The notes under the pieces are model-generated. The model was not told the DNA's origin, ran no database searches, and was given only the letters and a program-made list of their open reading frames with translations. From the NCBI RefSeq assembly GCF_900460525.1, contig NZ_UHIY01000001.1:1-64000 (forward strand): a stretch of 64,000 bases of DNA. The letters are read 5' to 3'. The DNA comes from Yersinia kristensenii (lineage in GTDB: Bacteria; Pseudomonadota; Gammaproteobacteria; Enterobacterales; Enterobacteriaceae). This document shows positions 30,093-38,972 of this stretch, piece after piece (positions within the stretch are counted from its first letter, which is position 1; every line of letters starts with the position of its first letter). Position numbers and translations under genes: made by a program.

Positions 30093-30222
30093 AAGCACCT
30101 CAACCAACAAAACGGGCGGGAAAACGTGGCAAGTTTACCACAAAAACTGACAACAGCATAAAAACCTGATCTGAGGCGAAAAGCTGGCCGAACCGACAAG
30201 CGCGGCTCAACCAGATATCACT

Positions 30223-31512
30223 TTATTTAAGTGTGGGCTCTTCTTCCGTGGCCTCAATAATCTCTTCTTCCGTGCGGATCAAACTGATCACCTTGAACAA
30301 CAGACTCAGACCAATACCGACCACTGTTGCCAGCGCCATGCCTTTCAGTTCAGTTGCACCAATGTTCACTTTCGCCCCACTCACCCCAATGATCAGGATA
30401 ACCGAGGTTAAAATCAGGTTTTGTGCTTTGTTATAGTCAACTTTTGACTCAATCAACACACGGATACCTGACGCCGCAATCACCCCGTACAACAGCAGTG
30501 AAACACCGCCCATGACCGGCACCGGAACCGCCTGAATTGCCGCAGCCAATTTGCCAACACAAGACAGCATAATCGCCAAAATAGCTGCGCCGCCAATAAC
30601 CCAAGTGCTGTAAACACGGGTAATTGCCATAACCCCGATATTCTCACCATAAGTGGTATTTGGTGTGGAACCGAAGAAGCCGGAAATCACCGTCGAAATA
30701 CCATTGGCAAACATTGAACGGTGCAAGCCAGGGTCACGAATCAAATCCTTTTTCACAATATTCGCTGTAACCACCAAGTGCCCAATATGTTCGGCAATCA
30801 CCACCAAAGCGGCTGGCAGGATGGTCAGAATGGCAAACCACTCAAAGCGCGGGGTATAGAATGTGGGTAAAGCCAACCAATGGGCATCGCGAATAGGAGT
30901 CAAATCAACCACTCCCATCACGAATGACAAGGCATAACCCACTAGCACACCAATCAGAATAGGGATAATGGCGAAGAAACCGCGAAACAACACCGATCCT
31001 AGAATGGTCACACCTAATGTCACCATTGAAATGATGATGGTGGTGGAATCGACTGTCACCCCTTCAGCAGGCAGCAACCCGGCCATACCGGCTGCCACAC
31101 CGGCAAGTTCAAGGCCGATAACTGCCACAATCGCCCCCATCGCCGCGGGCGGGAAGAGTACGTTCAACCAACCGGTACCGGCTTTTTTCACAATCAGTGC
31201 CACCAGGCAAAACAGCACGCCGCACATGATAAAACCGCCCAAGGCGACTTCGTATCCCAATGGCAACAGCAGCAATACCGGTGAAATAAAGGCAAAACTG
31301 GAACCCAGATAAGCCGGGATTTTTCCCTTACAAATGAATAAGTAAAGCAAGGTCCCGATACCGTTAAACAGCAGCACTGTCGCCGGATTAATTTTAAACA
31401 GAATAGGAACTAAAACAGTGGCACCAAACATCGCGAACAAATGTTGGAAACTCAGGGGGATCGTCTGGAGCAGCGGTGGACGCTCGCTGACGCCAATGGT
31501 GCGACGGCTCAT
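30223..31512 (-). CDS. uraA: Uracil:proton symporter UraA
   Basis: 429 residues from ATG 31512, equal to E. coli UraA; the frame is open six codons further. NCS2 family with 14 predicted helices; the substrate-site stretches LEWFAI/VVIAEHIGHL and FGSTPNTTYGENIGVMA are intact. Imports uracil for salvage by Upp. Normally co-transcribed with upp; here a terminator and an ERIC lie between them. Confidence 0.96.
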   Translation of the reverse strand: MSRRTIGVSERPPLLQTIPLSFQHLFAMFGATVLVPILFKINPATVLLFNGIGTLLYLFICKGKIPAYLGSSFAFISPVLLLLPLGYEVALGGFIMCGVLFCLVALIVKKAGTGWLNVLFPPAAMGAIVAVIGLELAGVAAGMAGLLPAEGVTVDSTTIIISMVTLGVTILGSVLFRGFFAIIPILIGVLVGYALSFVMGVVDLTPIRDAHWLALPTFYTPRFEWFAILTILPAALVVIAEHIGHLVVTANIVKKDLIRDPGLHRSMFANGISTVISGFFGSTPNTTYGENIGVMAITRVYSTWVIGGAAILAIMLSCVGKLAAAIQAVPVPVMGGVSLLLYGVIAASGIRVLIESKVDYNKAQNLILTSVILIIGVSGAKVNIGATELKGMALATVVGIGLSLLFKVISLIRTEEEIIEATEEEPTLK

Positions 31513-31540
31513 TATCTCTATCCTCTTCAATGGTGTGATT

Positions 31541-31667
31541 TATACCCGTCACACTTCAAGCTGCATGTGCGTTGGCTGCCTTCGCTCACCCGAATCACTG
31601 ACTCGCGTCAACTCATCGGGATTTACTCAGTTGCCGCTTTCCTGCGACTCGAATTATTTAGGGTATA
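31541..31667. repeat. ERIC element between upp and uraA
   Basis: Exactly 127 bp, from TATACCCGTCACACTTCAAG to GAATTATTTAGGGTATA, the canonical length. Contained wholly in the upp-uraA gap. Confidence 0.92.
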
Positions 31668-31682
31668 TGCTAAAAATTATTC

Positions 31683-31709
31683 AAAAAAAAGCCGACTATC
31701 GAGTCGGCT
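31683..31709 (-). terminator. Terminator after upp
   Basis: Minus-strand stem AGCCGACT/AGTCGGCT (31690-31697 with 31702-31709), four-base loop, then eight T, starting nine bases past the upp stop. It would limit read-through into uraA. Confidence 0.8.
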
Positions 31710-31717
31710 ATCATCGT

Positions 31718-32344
31718 TTATTTGGTTCCGAAAATCTTATCACCGGCATCACCCAATCCTGGGATAATGTAACCCTGTTCGTTCAGACCTTGGTCGATGG
31801 AAGCAGTGTACAGCTCGACATCTGGATGAGCAGCTTCCAGTGCTTTAATACCTTCAGGTGCGGCAACCAACACCAACACTTTGATGCTCTTACAGCCAGC
31901 ATTCTTAAGTAAATCAATGGTCGCAATCATTGAACCACCGGTTGCCAGCATCGGGTCAACCACCAGCGCCATGCGCTCATCGATATTTGACACCAGCTTC
32001 TGGAAGTAAGGTACTGGCTTCAGAGTTTCTTCATCACGATAGACGCCCACAACACTGATTCGCGCGCTAGGGACATTTTCCAATACCCCTTCCATCATGC
32101 CCAAACCAGCACGCAGAATAGGGACTACAGTAATTTTTTTCCCTTTAATCTGCTCAATCTCAACCGGCCCATTCCACCCTTCGATGGTGACTTTTTCAGT
32201 TTCTAGATCGGCGGTTGCTACATAAGTCAGTAAACTTCCCACTTCAGACGCTAACTCGCGAAAACGCTTTGTACTGATATCATTCTCACGCATCAAACCA
32301 AGTTTATGTTTTACTAGCGGGTGTTTCACCTCAACGATCTTCAT
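31718..32344 (-). CDS. upp: Uracil phosphoribosyltransferase
   Basis: 208 residues from ATG 32344 (AGGAGA upstream), identical in length to E. coli Upp. Converts uracil and PRPP to UMP. PRPP-binding loop [11 protein letters not shown], flexible-loop [10 protein letters not shown] and C-terminal uracil site [12 protein letters not shown] are present. Divergent from purM. Confidence 0.97.
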   Translation of the reverse strand: MKIVEVKHPLVKHKLGLMRENDISTKRFRELASEVGSLLTYVATADLETEKVTIEGWNGPVEIEQIKGKKITVVPILRAGLGMMEGVLENVPSARISVVGVYRDEETLKPVPYFQKLVSNIDERMALVVDPMLATGGSMIATIDLLKNAGCKSIKVLVLVAAPEGIKALEAAHPDVELYTASIDQGLNEQGYIIPGLGDAGDKIFGTK

Positions 32345-32498
32345 TATTTTTCTCCTGGTTAGGCGACTGGCGGCCAAAAAAATCGCGAGATTATACCGCC
32401 TTTTTTTTTGAACACCACAATGAATAGCCTGATTCAGATCAATAGAAAATCATTATTAAGTCAAGCAAGCTAAAAATCAGCGTGATATCACAAGCTAC

Positions 32499-32514
32499 TC
32501 GCAAACGTTTGCCT
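32499..32514. promoter_or_regulatory. PurR operator upstream of purMN
   Basis: TCGCAAACGTTTGCCT matches the 16-base PurR palindrome (core GCAAACGTTTGC perfect). It lies 55 bases before the purM GTG start, where E. coli has its purMN PurR site. Confidence 0.85.
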
Positions 32515-32568
32515 GCGCTGTTAGAATTGTCGCGTTTTCTTCCAAAGCTCAACCACGGGGACCTCGCA

Positions 32569-33612
32569 GTGACCAACAAAACCTCTCTCAGCTATAAAGA
32601 CGCAGGTGTAGATATTGATGCCGGCAATGACCTTGTTGATCGCATAAAAGGTGTGGTTAAACAAACTCGTCGCCCAGAAGTGATGGGGGGATTGGGCGGG
32701 TTCGGTGCCCTGTGCGCTTTGCCACAAAAATACCGTGAACCTATTCTGGTTTCAGGCACTGACGGCGTCGGCACTAAGCTGCGTCTGGCGATGGACCTGA
32801 AACGCCACGATACCATCGGTATCGATTTGGTCGCCATGTGTGTTAACGACTTGGTGGTCCAGGGTGCTGAGCCACTGTTTTTCCTTGACTACTTTGCTAC
32901 CGGTAAACTGGATGTGGATACTGCCGCCAGTGTGATTACCGGGATTGCCGAAGGGTGCAAACAGTCAGGTTGTGCACTGGTTGGGGGCGAAACTGCCGAA
33001 ATGCCGGGGATGTACCACGGCGAAGATTATGACGTTGCCGGTTTCTGTGTCGGTGTGGTCGAAAAATCTGAAATCATCGACGGCAGCAAAGTCGCGCCGG
33101 GTGATGCTCTGGTCGCTTTAGGTGCCAGCGGCCCACACTCCAATGGTTATTCACTGGTGCGTAAAATTCTGGAAGTCAGCAATACCGACCCAGAACAGAC
33201 CCAATTGGACGGTAAATCGCTGGCCGACCATTTGCTGGAACCGACCAAAATCTATGTGAAATCTATTCTTAACCTGATTGAGCAACTTGATATTCATGCT
33301 ATTGCTCACTTGACCGGTGGTGGCTTCTGGGAAAATATCCCGCGCGTATTGCCACAAGGAACTCAAGCGGTTATTAATGAAAAGAGCTGGCAGTGGCCGG
33401 CAGTATTTAGTTGGTTGCAAGAGACCGGTAATGTCAGCCGCCACGAAATGTACCGCACATTTAACTGCGGCGTCGGTATGGTTGTTGTGCTCCCAGCGGA
33501 GCTGGCAGACAAAGCGGTTGAGTTACTGACAGCATCCGGTGAAAAAGCCTGGAAAATCGGAGTGATCGCTGCGGCAGCTGATGGTGTAGAACAAGTTATT
33601 ATCAATCAATAA
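32569..33612 (+). CDS. purM: Phosphoribosylformylglycinamidine cyclo-ligase (AIR synthetase)
   Basis: 347 residues from GTG 32569 (GGGGA eight bases upstream); the frame open from 32482 would overlap the PurR operator and is rejected. ATP-dependent ring closure giving AIR in purine synthesis. Conserved [46 protein letters not shown] and [13 protein letters not shown]. First gene of purMN, but separated from purN by an ERIC. Confidence 0.96.
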   Translation: MTNKTSLSYKDAGVDIDAGNDLVDRIKGVVKQTRRPEVMGGLGGFGALCALPQKYREPILVSGTDGVGTKLRLAMDLKRHDTIGIDLVAMCVNDLVVQGAEPLFFLDYFATGKLDVDTAASVITGIAEGCKQSGCALVGGETAEMPGMYHGEDYDVAGFCVGVVEKSEIIDGSKVAPGDALVALGASGPHSNGYSLVRKILEVSNTDPEQTQLDGKSLADHLLEPTKIYVKSILNLIEQLDIHAIAHLTGGGFWENIPRVLPQGTQAVINEKSWQWPAVFSWLQETGNVSRHEMYRTFNCGVGMVVVLPAELADKAVELLTASGEKAWKIGVIAAAADGVEQVIINQ

Positions 33613-33644
33613 CATTGCTGACTCAGCCTGCAACTTCAAGTAAA

Positions 33645-33773
33645 GGGTATTACCCAAAGTCATTGGAGTGGCAGGTAGGCGGCAAATGAATGAGCCCGAT
33701 GAGTTTACATCAGTAAATGATTCGGGTAAGTGAGTGCTGCCAACACCCCTGTAGCTTCAAGTACGAAGGGTAT
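33645..33773. repeat. ERIC-like element inserted between purM and purN
   Basis: About 129 bp with core GAGCCCGATGAGTTTAC and ATGATTCGGGTAAGTGAGTG and right end GAAGGGTATT. The right end directly adjoins the purN ATG at 33775, so its GAAGGG serves as the apparent ribosome-binding site. Confidence 0.82.
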
Positions 33774-33774
33774 T

Positions 33775-34413
33775 ATGAAAAAGATAGTGGTTTTGGTCTC
33801 GGGCCAAGGCAGTAATTTACAAGCACTGATAGACGCCCAACAGCAGGGGCGTATTTCAGGCGAGATTAGTGCTGTTTTTAGTAATAATCCGCAAGCTTAT
33901 GGGTTAGAACGTGCTGAATTGGCGGGCATTGCACACCATGCAATAGATGCCAAATCCTATGCTGATCGTGCCAGTTTCGACTTGGCATTAGCGCAAGCCA
34001 TTGATCAATATCAACCTGATTTGCTGGTGCTAGCGGGTTATATGCGCATTCTCAGCCCAGAATTTGTTCAGCATTATGCTGGCCGGATGTTGAATATTCA
34101 CCCCTCACTGTTACCGAAATATCCCGGCTTGCATACCCATCGTCAAGCATTAGAAAACGGCGATCTGGAGCACGGAACTTCAGTCCATTTTGTGACGGAA
34201 GAACTGGATGGTGGCCCGGTCATCCTGCAAGCCAAAGTCCCGATTTTCAGTGATGATACCGAAGAGGATGTGATTGAGAGAGTTCAAACTCAAGAACACA
34301 GTATTTATCCGTTAGTGGTCGGTTGGTTTACTGATGGCCGTTTGGCAATGCGTGAGAATGCAGCTTGGTTGGATAATAAGCGTTTGCCAACACAGGGCTA
34401 TGCGGCTGAATAA
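33775..34413 (+). CDS. purN: Phosphoribosylglycinamide formyltransferase (GAR transformylase)
   Basis: 212 residues from ATG 33775, equal to E. coli PurN; a frame open from 33730 is ERIC sequence. Uses 10-formyl-THF to formylate GAR. LVSGQGSNLQALI, LAGYMRILSP, the catalytic NIHPSLLPKYPGLHTH and the HFVTEELDGGPVI loop are present. Second gene of the purMN operon, with the ERIC in the leader. Confidence 0.96.
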   Translation: MKKIVVLVSGQGSNLQALIDAQQQGRISGEISAVFSNNPQAYGLERAELAGIAHHAIDAKSYADRASFDLALAQAIDQYQPDLLVLAGYMRILSPEFVQHYAGRMLNIHPSLLPKYPGLHTHRQALENGDLEHGTSVHFVTEELDGGPVILQAKVPIFSDDTEEDVIERVQTQEHSIYPLVVGWFTDGRLAMRENAAWLDNKRLPTQGYAAE

Positions 34414-34438
34414 AAACAGGTTAAGTGATATTGATTAA

Positions 34439-34467
34439 AGGCGCTACCATTTTAAGGTGAGCGCCTT
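34439..34467 (+). terminator. Terminator after purN
   Basis: GGCGCTACC/GGTGAGCGCC stem with an ATTTTAA loop followed by six T; about 25 bases after the purN stop. Confidence 0.8.
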
Positions 34468-34549
34468 TTTTAATTCCCCTGTGCTTATACCTTGTGCTAA
34501 TAGTATAATTTTTAAGGCAGCAGCCGCTGTCGTCATATGAGGAATAAGC

Positions 34550-35095
34550 ATGTCTACCACTAGCAGCGTCCGGTTACGCCCTCTGGAACGGGATGATCTG
34601 CCGTTTGTCCATCAGTTAGATAACAATGCCAGCGTTATGCGCTATTGGTTTGAAGAGCCTTATGAGGCTTTCGTCGAACTGTCTGATCTGTATGATAAAC
34701 ATATCCACGATCAGAGCGAGCGCCGTTTTATTATTGAAAGCCAGGGGACAAAAGTCGGCCTGGTTGAGTTAGTTGAAATTAACCACATTCACCGCCGTGC
34801 TGAGTTTCAGATTATTATCGACCCAGCCCATCAAGGCAAAGGTTTTGCTGGTTCCGCCGCACGACTTGCGATGGAATACGGTTTTTCTGTCCTCAATCTG
34901 TACAAACTCTATTTGATTGTGGATAAAGAAAATGAAAAAGCCATTCATATTTATACAAAATTAGGCTTTGAAATAGAGGGTGAATTGAAACAAGAGTTCT
35001 TTATCAATGGTGAATACCGCACAGTAATTCGTATGTGTATTTTCCAGCCGCAATATTTGGCTAAATATAAGACACCATCGATAAAGAGTGCTTAA
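34550..35095 (+). CDS. speG: Spermidine N1-acetyltransferase SpeG
   Basis: 181 residues, GNAT fold. [19 protein letters not shown] and [18 protein letters not shown] are SpeG-specific; [17 protein letters not shown] is the acetyl-CoA loop and [14 protein letters not shown] text ([14 protein letters not shown]) closes the domain. Acetylates spermidine to limit polyamine toxicity. In E. coli speG is elsewhere, so this placement is a rearrangement relative to E. coli. Confidence 0.94.
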   Translation: MSTTSSVRLRPLERDDLPFVHQLDNNASVMRYWFEEPYEAFVELSDLYDKHIHDQSERRFIIESQGTKVGLVELVEINHIHRRAEFQIIIDPAHQGKGFAGSAARLAMEYGFSVLNLYKLYLIVDKENEKAIHIYTKLGFEIEGELKQEFFINGEYRTVIRMCIFQPQYLAKYKTPSIKSA

Positions 35096-35102
35096 TATCT
35101 TG

Positions 35103-35121
35103 GGGCCAATTCAGTTGGCCC
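35103..35121. terminator. Terminator between convergent speG and fliB-like gene
   Basis: Perfect seven-base stem GGGCCAA/TTGGCCC with a five-base loop, eight bases after the speG stop and followed by TAAAAT. Probably serves speG. Confidence 0.55.
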
Positions 35122-35131
35122 TAAAATCAAT

Positions 35132-36334
35132 TCACGTCAGCAGTGATAATAAGGGGAAATCCTCTTTTAGTGCCAAACTCATGAGTTGTTGTTTAAATTG
35201 CCAACTTGAATTATCTATGGATTCACAACAGGTATGATAAGAATAAATGATACCAACCAAGTCATCTTCTGTTATCTCACCATGCTGACTAACATGGGCT
35301 GAGATGAGCGCTTTCAGATAGAAGAAATCTATCACTTGAAGATTAAAGACAGTAATCGCAGACTTATCCCCCATCGCTAATTGATCATGATGAATACGAT
35401 AAAGAAAATAATTACGCAATACTGAATTGTGCTGCATGAAAAATGGCAATGCATACTGATGCCAGGCATCGCTTAATTGCTGTTCAATATTCTTCGGGCT
35501 CATCAATTTATCGGTGAGAACTCCCTGCAACGTATTGGCATAGGCCAGCAATACTTTAGCACCACGGATATCGGGCATCTGAGTCATAAAGTGGCGAAAG
35601 TAATTTAATAACTCGCAACGAATAGCTGGAGCGTAATCTATAGCCATTAAGGCATCCGCCGCTTTCCCCGAGGCAACGGCAGATATTAGCCTGACACGTA
35701 AACTATCGATCTCGGCCATTTTGTTTTTATTCACATCTGAACACATTTGATCCATCTGCAAAAATTGATTTATTGCCCACAGACTTTCTTCAATAGCACT
35801 CGTATCTTCAGTCGCGGCAATAATAGCAGCACACGCACGATTAACTAACCGCTCATCAATAACAATATCTGCCGCTTTGTAATAATCACATTGATGGATA
35901 GTCGAAAATCGCAATGTTAACGCTTCCGGAGAAAATAAGACTTTCCGCGTAACTTCCGGGCAGGAAAGCGACATACTTTTGATTTTCTGATTTTTATAAA
36001 TATGCTCGACGCGGGGGTAAGTCGCACAATGATGACTCAGCGCATTAGCGCCTGCATGTTTGTGAATTTGACATAACCGTTGTTCATCAAGAAAGGGGCA
36101 ACTCCCCTGGCTGTCGGGGTGAATATTAGCCCAAGAGGCAAGGCTGGCCTGGGTAACGGAAATATGGTTAATAGCAATGCGCTTGATATCTGCGTAAGGG
36201 CTTTTAATATATTTTTGATAACGATTTCTATCCAGCGTGACATTCTGGCCTTTGCAGCAATGTTCACGACAAGCTGTACCGACACAGCTAAATGTCTCCA
36301 TAAAATCAGGCTGAGTTATCAATAGCTCTTTCAC
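35132..36334 (-). CDS. fliB: Flagellin lysine-N-methylase (FliB family)
   Basis: 400 residues. N-terminal cysteine cluster FSCVGTACREHCCKGQNVTLD, then CPFLDEQRLCQIHKHAG and HHCATYPR, the Cys-rich pattern of FliB (YkgJ/FliB family). In Salmonella this enzyme methylates flagellin lysines and is located beside fliC; here there are no flagellar genes around, with speG on one side and pstB on the other. It may act on flagellin in trans or on another protein. Rather AT-rich compared with neighbours, consistent with transfer. Nothing is recognised in 36335-36466. Confidence 0.82.
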   Translation of the reverse strand: MKELLITQPDFMETFSCVGTACREHCCKGQNVTLDRNRYQKYIKSPYADIKRIAINHISVTQASLASWANIHPDSQGSCPFLDEQRLCQIHKHAGANALSHHCATYPRVEHIYKNQKIKSMSLSCPEVTRKVLFSPEALTLRFSTIHQCDYYKAADIVIDERLVNRACAAIIAATEDTSAIEESLWAINQFLQMDQMCSDVNKNKMAEIDSLRVRLISAVASGKAADALMAIDYAPAIRCELLNYFRHFMTQMPDIRGAKVLLAYANTLQGVLTDKLMSPKNIEQQLSDAWHQYALPFFMQHNSVLRNYFLYRIHHDQLAMGDKSAITVFNLQVIDFFYLKALISAHVSQHGEITEDDLVGIIYSYHTCCESIDNSSWQFKQQLMSLALKEDFPLLSLLT

Positions 36335-36466
36335 TTAATACTTCCATTCAATAGTCACCTAAATAACAAGCGGCACATGAAAGTATAAACTTAAATCGCA
36401 ATTGATAAATAAAGCGAACACCTTAGAAAAGTGGGGTGGTCTGCTATGACTCTATAATCCGGCTGA

Positions 36467-37279
36467 TTAGCCGTAGCGCCCGGTAATATAATCTTCAGTA
36501 CGCCGCTGATGTGGTGAAGTAAACAACGCATCAGTATCATTATATTCCACTAAACATCCCTGGTGGATAAATGCGGTGTAATCTGAAACCCTGGCCGCCT
36601 GCTGCATATTGTGAGTCACTAATACCACGGTATATTGCTGTTTTAATTCAGTAATAAGTTCTTCGATAGTCAGCGTCGAGATAGGGTCTAACGCCGATGT
36701 CGGCTCATCCAGTAAGAGCACCTCCGGTTCAATCGCAATCGCTCGGGCTATCACTAAGCGCTGCTGTTGACCACTGGAGAGGCGAAAGGCATTTTCACGC
36801 AACCGGTCTTTAACTTCATGCCACAAAGCGGCAGCCCGCAATGAGCGCTCGACGGCCTCATCAAGCACCCGGCGGTCTCGGATTCCCTGCAAACGCAGGC
36901 CATAGACCACATTCTCATAAATAGATTTTGGGAAGGGATTAGGCCGCTGGAAGACCATGCCGACTCGCCGCCGCAAAGCGGCAACATCAGTATTTTTCTC
37001 GGTAATCGCTTCACTGCCAAGAAAAATTTGCCCTTCGAGGCGGCAGTTATCCAACAAATCATTCATTCGATTAAAGCAGCGCAATAAAGTGGATTTACCG
37101 CAACCAGAAGGGCCTATCAGCGCGGTCACACGGTGCCTGGGCACATTAAAAGAAATATCGTGCAATACCTGTTTGTCGCCATAAAACAAATTGAGCTTTT
37201 TGACCGCCAGTGCAGTTTGCTCATGAGTTAATTGCTGCACATCTAATAGCGGCAGCGAATCTGGCATCAAAAGTCCCAT
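36467..37279 (-). CDS. pstB: Phosphate ABC transporter ATP-binding protein PstB
   Basis: 270 residues. [19 protein letters not shown], Walker [29 protein letters not shown], signature LSSGQQQR, Walker [13 protein letters not shown], and EYITGRYG-type ending DYITGRYG are diagnostic of PstB. Drives phosphate import with PstC and PstA. Last gene of pstC-pstA-pstB; no pstS or phoU is beside it, so it likely duplicates the canonical pst operon and borrows a binding protein. AGGA precedes ATG 37279. Confidence 0.92.
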   Translation of the reverse strand: MGLLMPDSLPLLDVQQLTHEQTALAVKKLNLFYGDKQVLHDISFNVPRHRVTALIGPSGCGKSTLLRCFNRMNDLLDNCRLEGQIFLGSEAITEKNTDVAALRRRVGMVFQRPNPFPKSIYENVVYGLRLQGIRDRRVLDEAVERSLRAAALWHEVKDRLRENAFRLSSGQQQRLVIARAIAIEPEVLLLDEPTSALDPISTLTIEELITELKQQYTVVLVTHNMQQAARVSDYTAFIHQGCLVEYNDTDALFTSPHQRRTEDYITGRYG

Positions 37280-37307
37280 ATTCCATCCTGCAGGTTAAAA
37301 AGTTCCG

Positions 37308-38972
37308 TCATAGCATTAAACTACGGTATTTTTCACGCAAATGATGGCGAATACCAATAGCCGCTAAATTAAGACCCACCACAATAATCACCAGCAATAA
37401 CGCAGTGGCGAACACTAATGGGCGGGCAGCTTCTACATTGGGGCTTTGGAATGCCATATCGTATATTTGGAAGCTTAAATGCATAAATTTACGTTCTAAA
37501 TGCAGGAAAGGGAAAATGCCATCCACCGGCAAGAGCGGTGCTGATTTCACTACCCCCACCAGCATCAATGGAGCCGTTTCCCCCGCGGCTCGCGCTACCG
37601 CTAAAATCAGCCCGGTAATCATGGCGGGAGCGGCCATTGGCAACACAATATGCCACAAAGTTTCGGCTTTGCTCGCCCCCAACGCCAAGGAACCCTGCCG
37701 TAAGTTAGCCGGAATGCGCGATAGCCCCTCCTCGGTCGCCACAATCACCACCGGCAATGTCAATAAAGCCAGTGTTAATGCCGCCCATAACACTCCCGGC
37801 GTACCGAATGTTGGGCCAGGTAGAGCTTCAGGATAAAATAGTTTATCCAGTGAACCGCCAATTAAATAGACAAAGAAACCGAGGCCAAATACGCCATAAA
37901 CAATGGACGGCACGCCCGCTAAATTCACCACGGAAATACGAATCATCCGGGTCAGCGCATTTTTTCCTGCATATTCGTGTAAATAAACTGCCGCAATCAC
38001 TCCTAATGGCATAACCACGATGGACATTAATATCACCATCAACACAGTACCAAAAATAGCCGGGAATACCCCGCCTTCAGTATTGGCATTACGCGGGTTA
38101 TCGGTCAGGAACTTATGCGTTTGCACTGCAAAATGGCGCAGTTTCTGCCAGAGGCTCATATCATTGGGATACCAAGCGCGGTTGATTTGGCTAAGTGGGA
38201 GTGGATGAACTTGCCCATTCATGTCGCGCAACAATAGGGTATAGCGGTTTTGGTCCGTTTGCAGGCCCCGCAGTTTCTCCATCATCGCCTGATGGCGACG
38301 CTGGAGTTCGCCCCACTCGGCATCAATTCGGTCTTGCGATTTACTGTCAAAATCACCACTCATTTGCAGGCGTTTTTTCTGTAATCGCAATGCTTCGAAC
38401 TGCTGATTCAGCATGTTCATTTGGCGGAACTGAATATCTTGGGACTGCCTAACCAGCGCTTGTATCACCGGAATGCGCTTTTGCAGTTCCTGCGCTAAAT
38501 TATCACCGACGACGGGCTGGCCGTTATCCCGCATTCCTGCGATAAAACCATATGCCGTGCCATTGTTTTGGCGATCTAATACCAATAAATCTTTAGGCCG
38601 GCTACGCTGTTGAATATCCGTGTCCAGCAGCCGATGAAAATCTTGCCCTTGTATTTCGCGGTTACCGGTCTTAATCAGATAGCGGGTCACTGTATCACCC
38701 GTCTCTGGCGGTAAAATAATACCCGCCTGATCTAATTGCTGGCGAGGGAGAGACTGTTGCTGATAAATTTCACCAATAACCCTGACAGGGCCGGCGGCTG
38801 TTTGCTTGAGTTCAAACACATAAACGGGGCTGGGCCAGAAATAACGCATCCCCTGCCCCGCCAATAATAAGACCACACCCAGCAAGGCCAACAAGCTGAT
38901 ACTCACCGCCCCGGCAGTCAGCCAGATCCATGGCGAACCGGACGCAAACCACTTTTTGGTCAAGCTGGTCAT
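37308..38972 (-). CDS. pstA: PstA-type phosphate ABC transporter permease with long N-terminal insert
   Basis: 554 residues against about 296 for E. coli PstA. One helix (WLTAGAVSISLLALLGVVLL), then about 200 residues of presumed periplasmic sequence with a coiled-coil stretch (FEALRLQKKRLQ to LRGLQTDQNR). The permease core then begins FPAIFGTVLMVILMSIVVMPLGVIAAVYLHEYA and contains the EAA loop LRQGSLALGASKAETLWHIVLP. The ATG overlaps the pstC stop (TGATG); a GTG three bases earlier is possible. The insert sets it apart from the classical PstA and resembles the enlarged permeases of a second Pst system. Confidence 0.85.
   Translation of the reverse strand: MTSLTKKWFASGSPWIWLTAGAVSISLLALLGVVLLLAGQGMRYFWPSPVYVFELKQTAAGPVRVIGEIYQQQSLPRQQLDQAGIILPPETGDTVTRYLIKTGNREIQGQDFHRLLDTDIQQRSRPKDLLVLDRQNNGTAYGFIAGMRDNGQPVVGDNLAQELQKRIPVIQALVRQSQDIQFRQMNMLNQQFEALRLQKKRLQMSGDFDSKSQDRIDAEWGELQRRHQAMMEKLRGLQTDQNRYTLLLRDMNGQVHPLPLSQINRAWYPNDMSLWQKLRHFAVQTHKFLTDNPRNANTEGGVFPAIFGTVLMVILMSIVVMPLGVIAAVYLHEYAGKNALTRMIRISVVNLAGVPSIVYGVFGLGFFVYLIGGSLDKLFYPEALPGPTFGTPGVLWAALTLALLTLPVVIVATEEGLSRIPANLRQGSLALGASKAETLWHIVLPMAAPAMITGLILAVARAAGETAPLMLVGVVKSAPLLPVDGIFPFLHLERKFMHLSFQIYDMAFQSPNVEAARPLVFATALLLVIIVVGLNLAAIGIRHHLREKYRSLML

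Noticed and set aside
31418..31912. 164-codon plus-strand ORF spanning the uraA start, an ERIC and the upp end
   Set aside because: Runs through an ERIC and a terminator and is antisense to two conserved genes.
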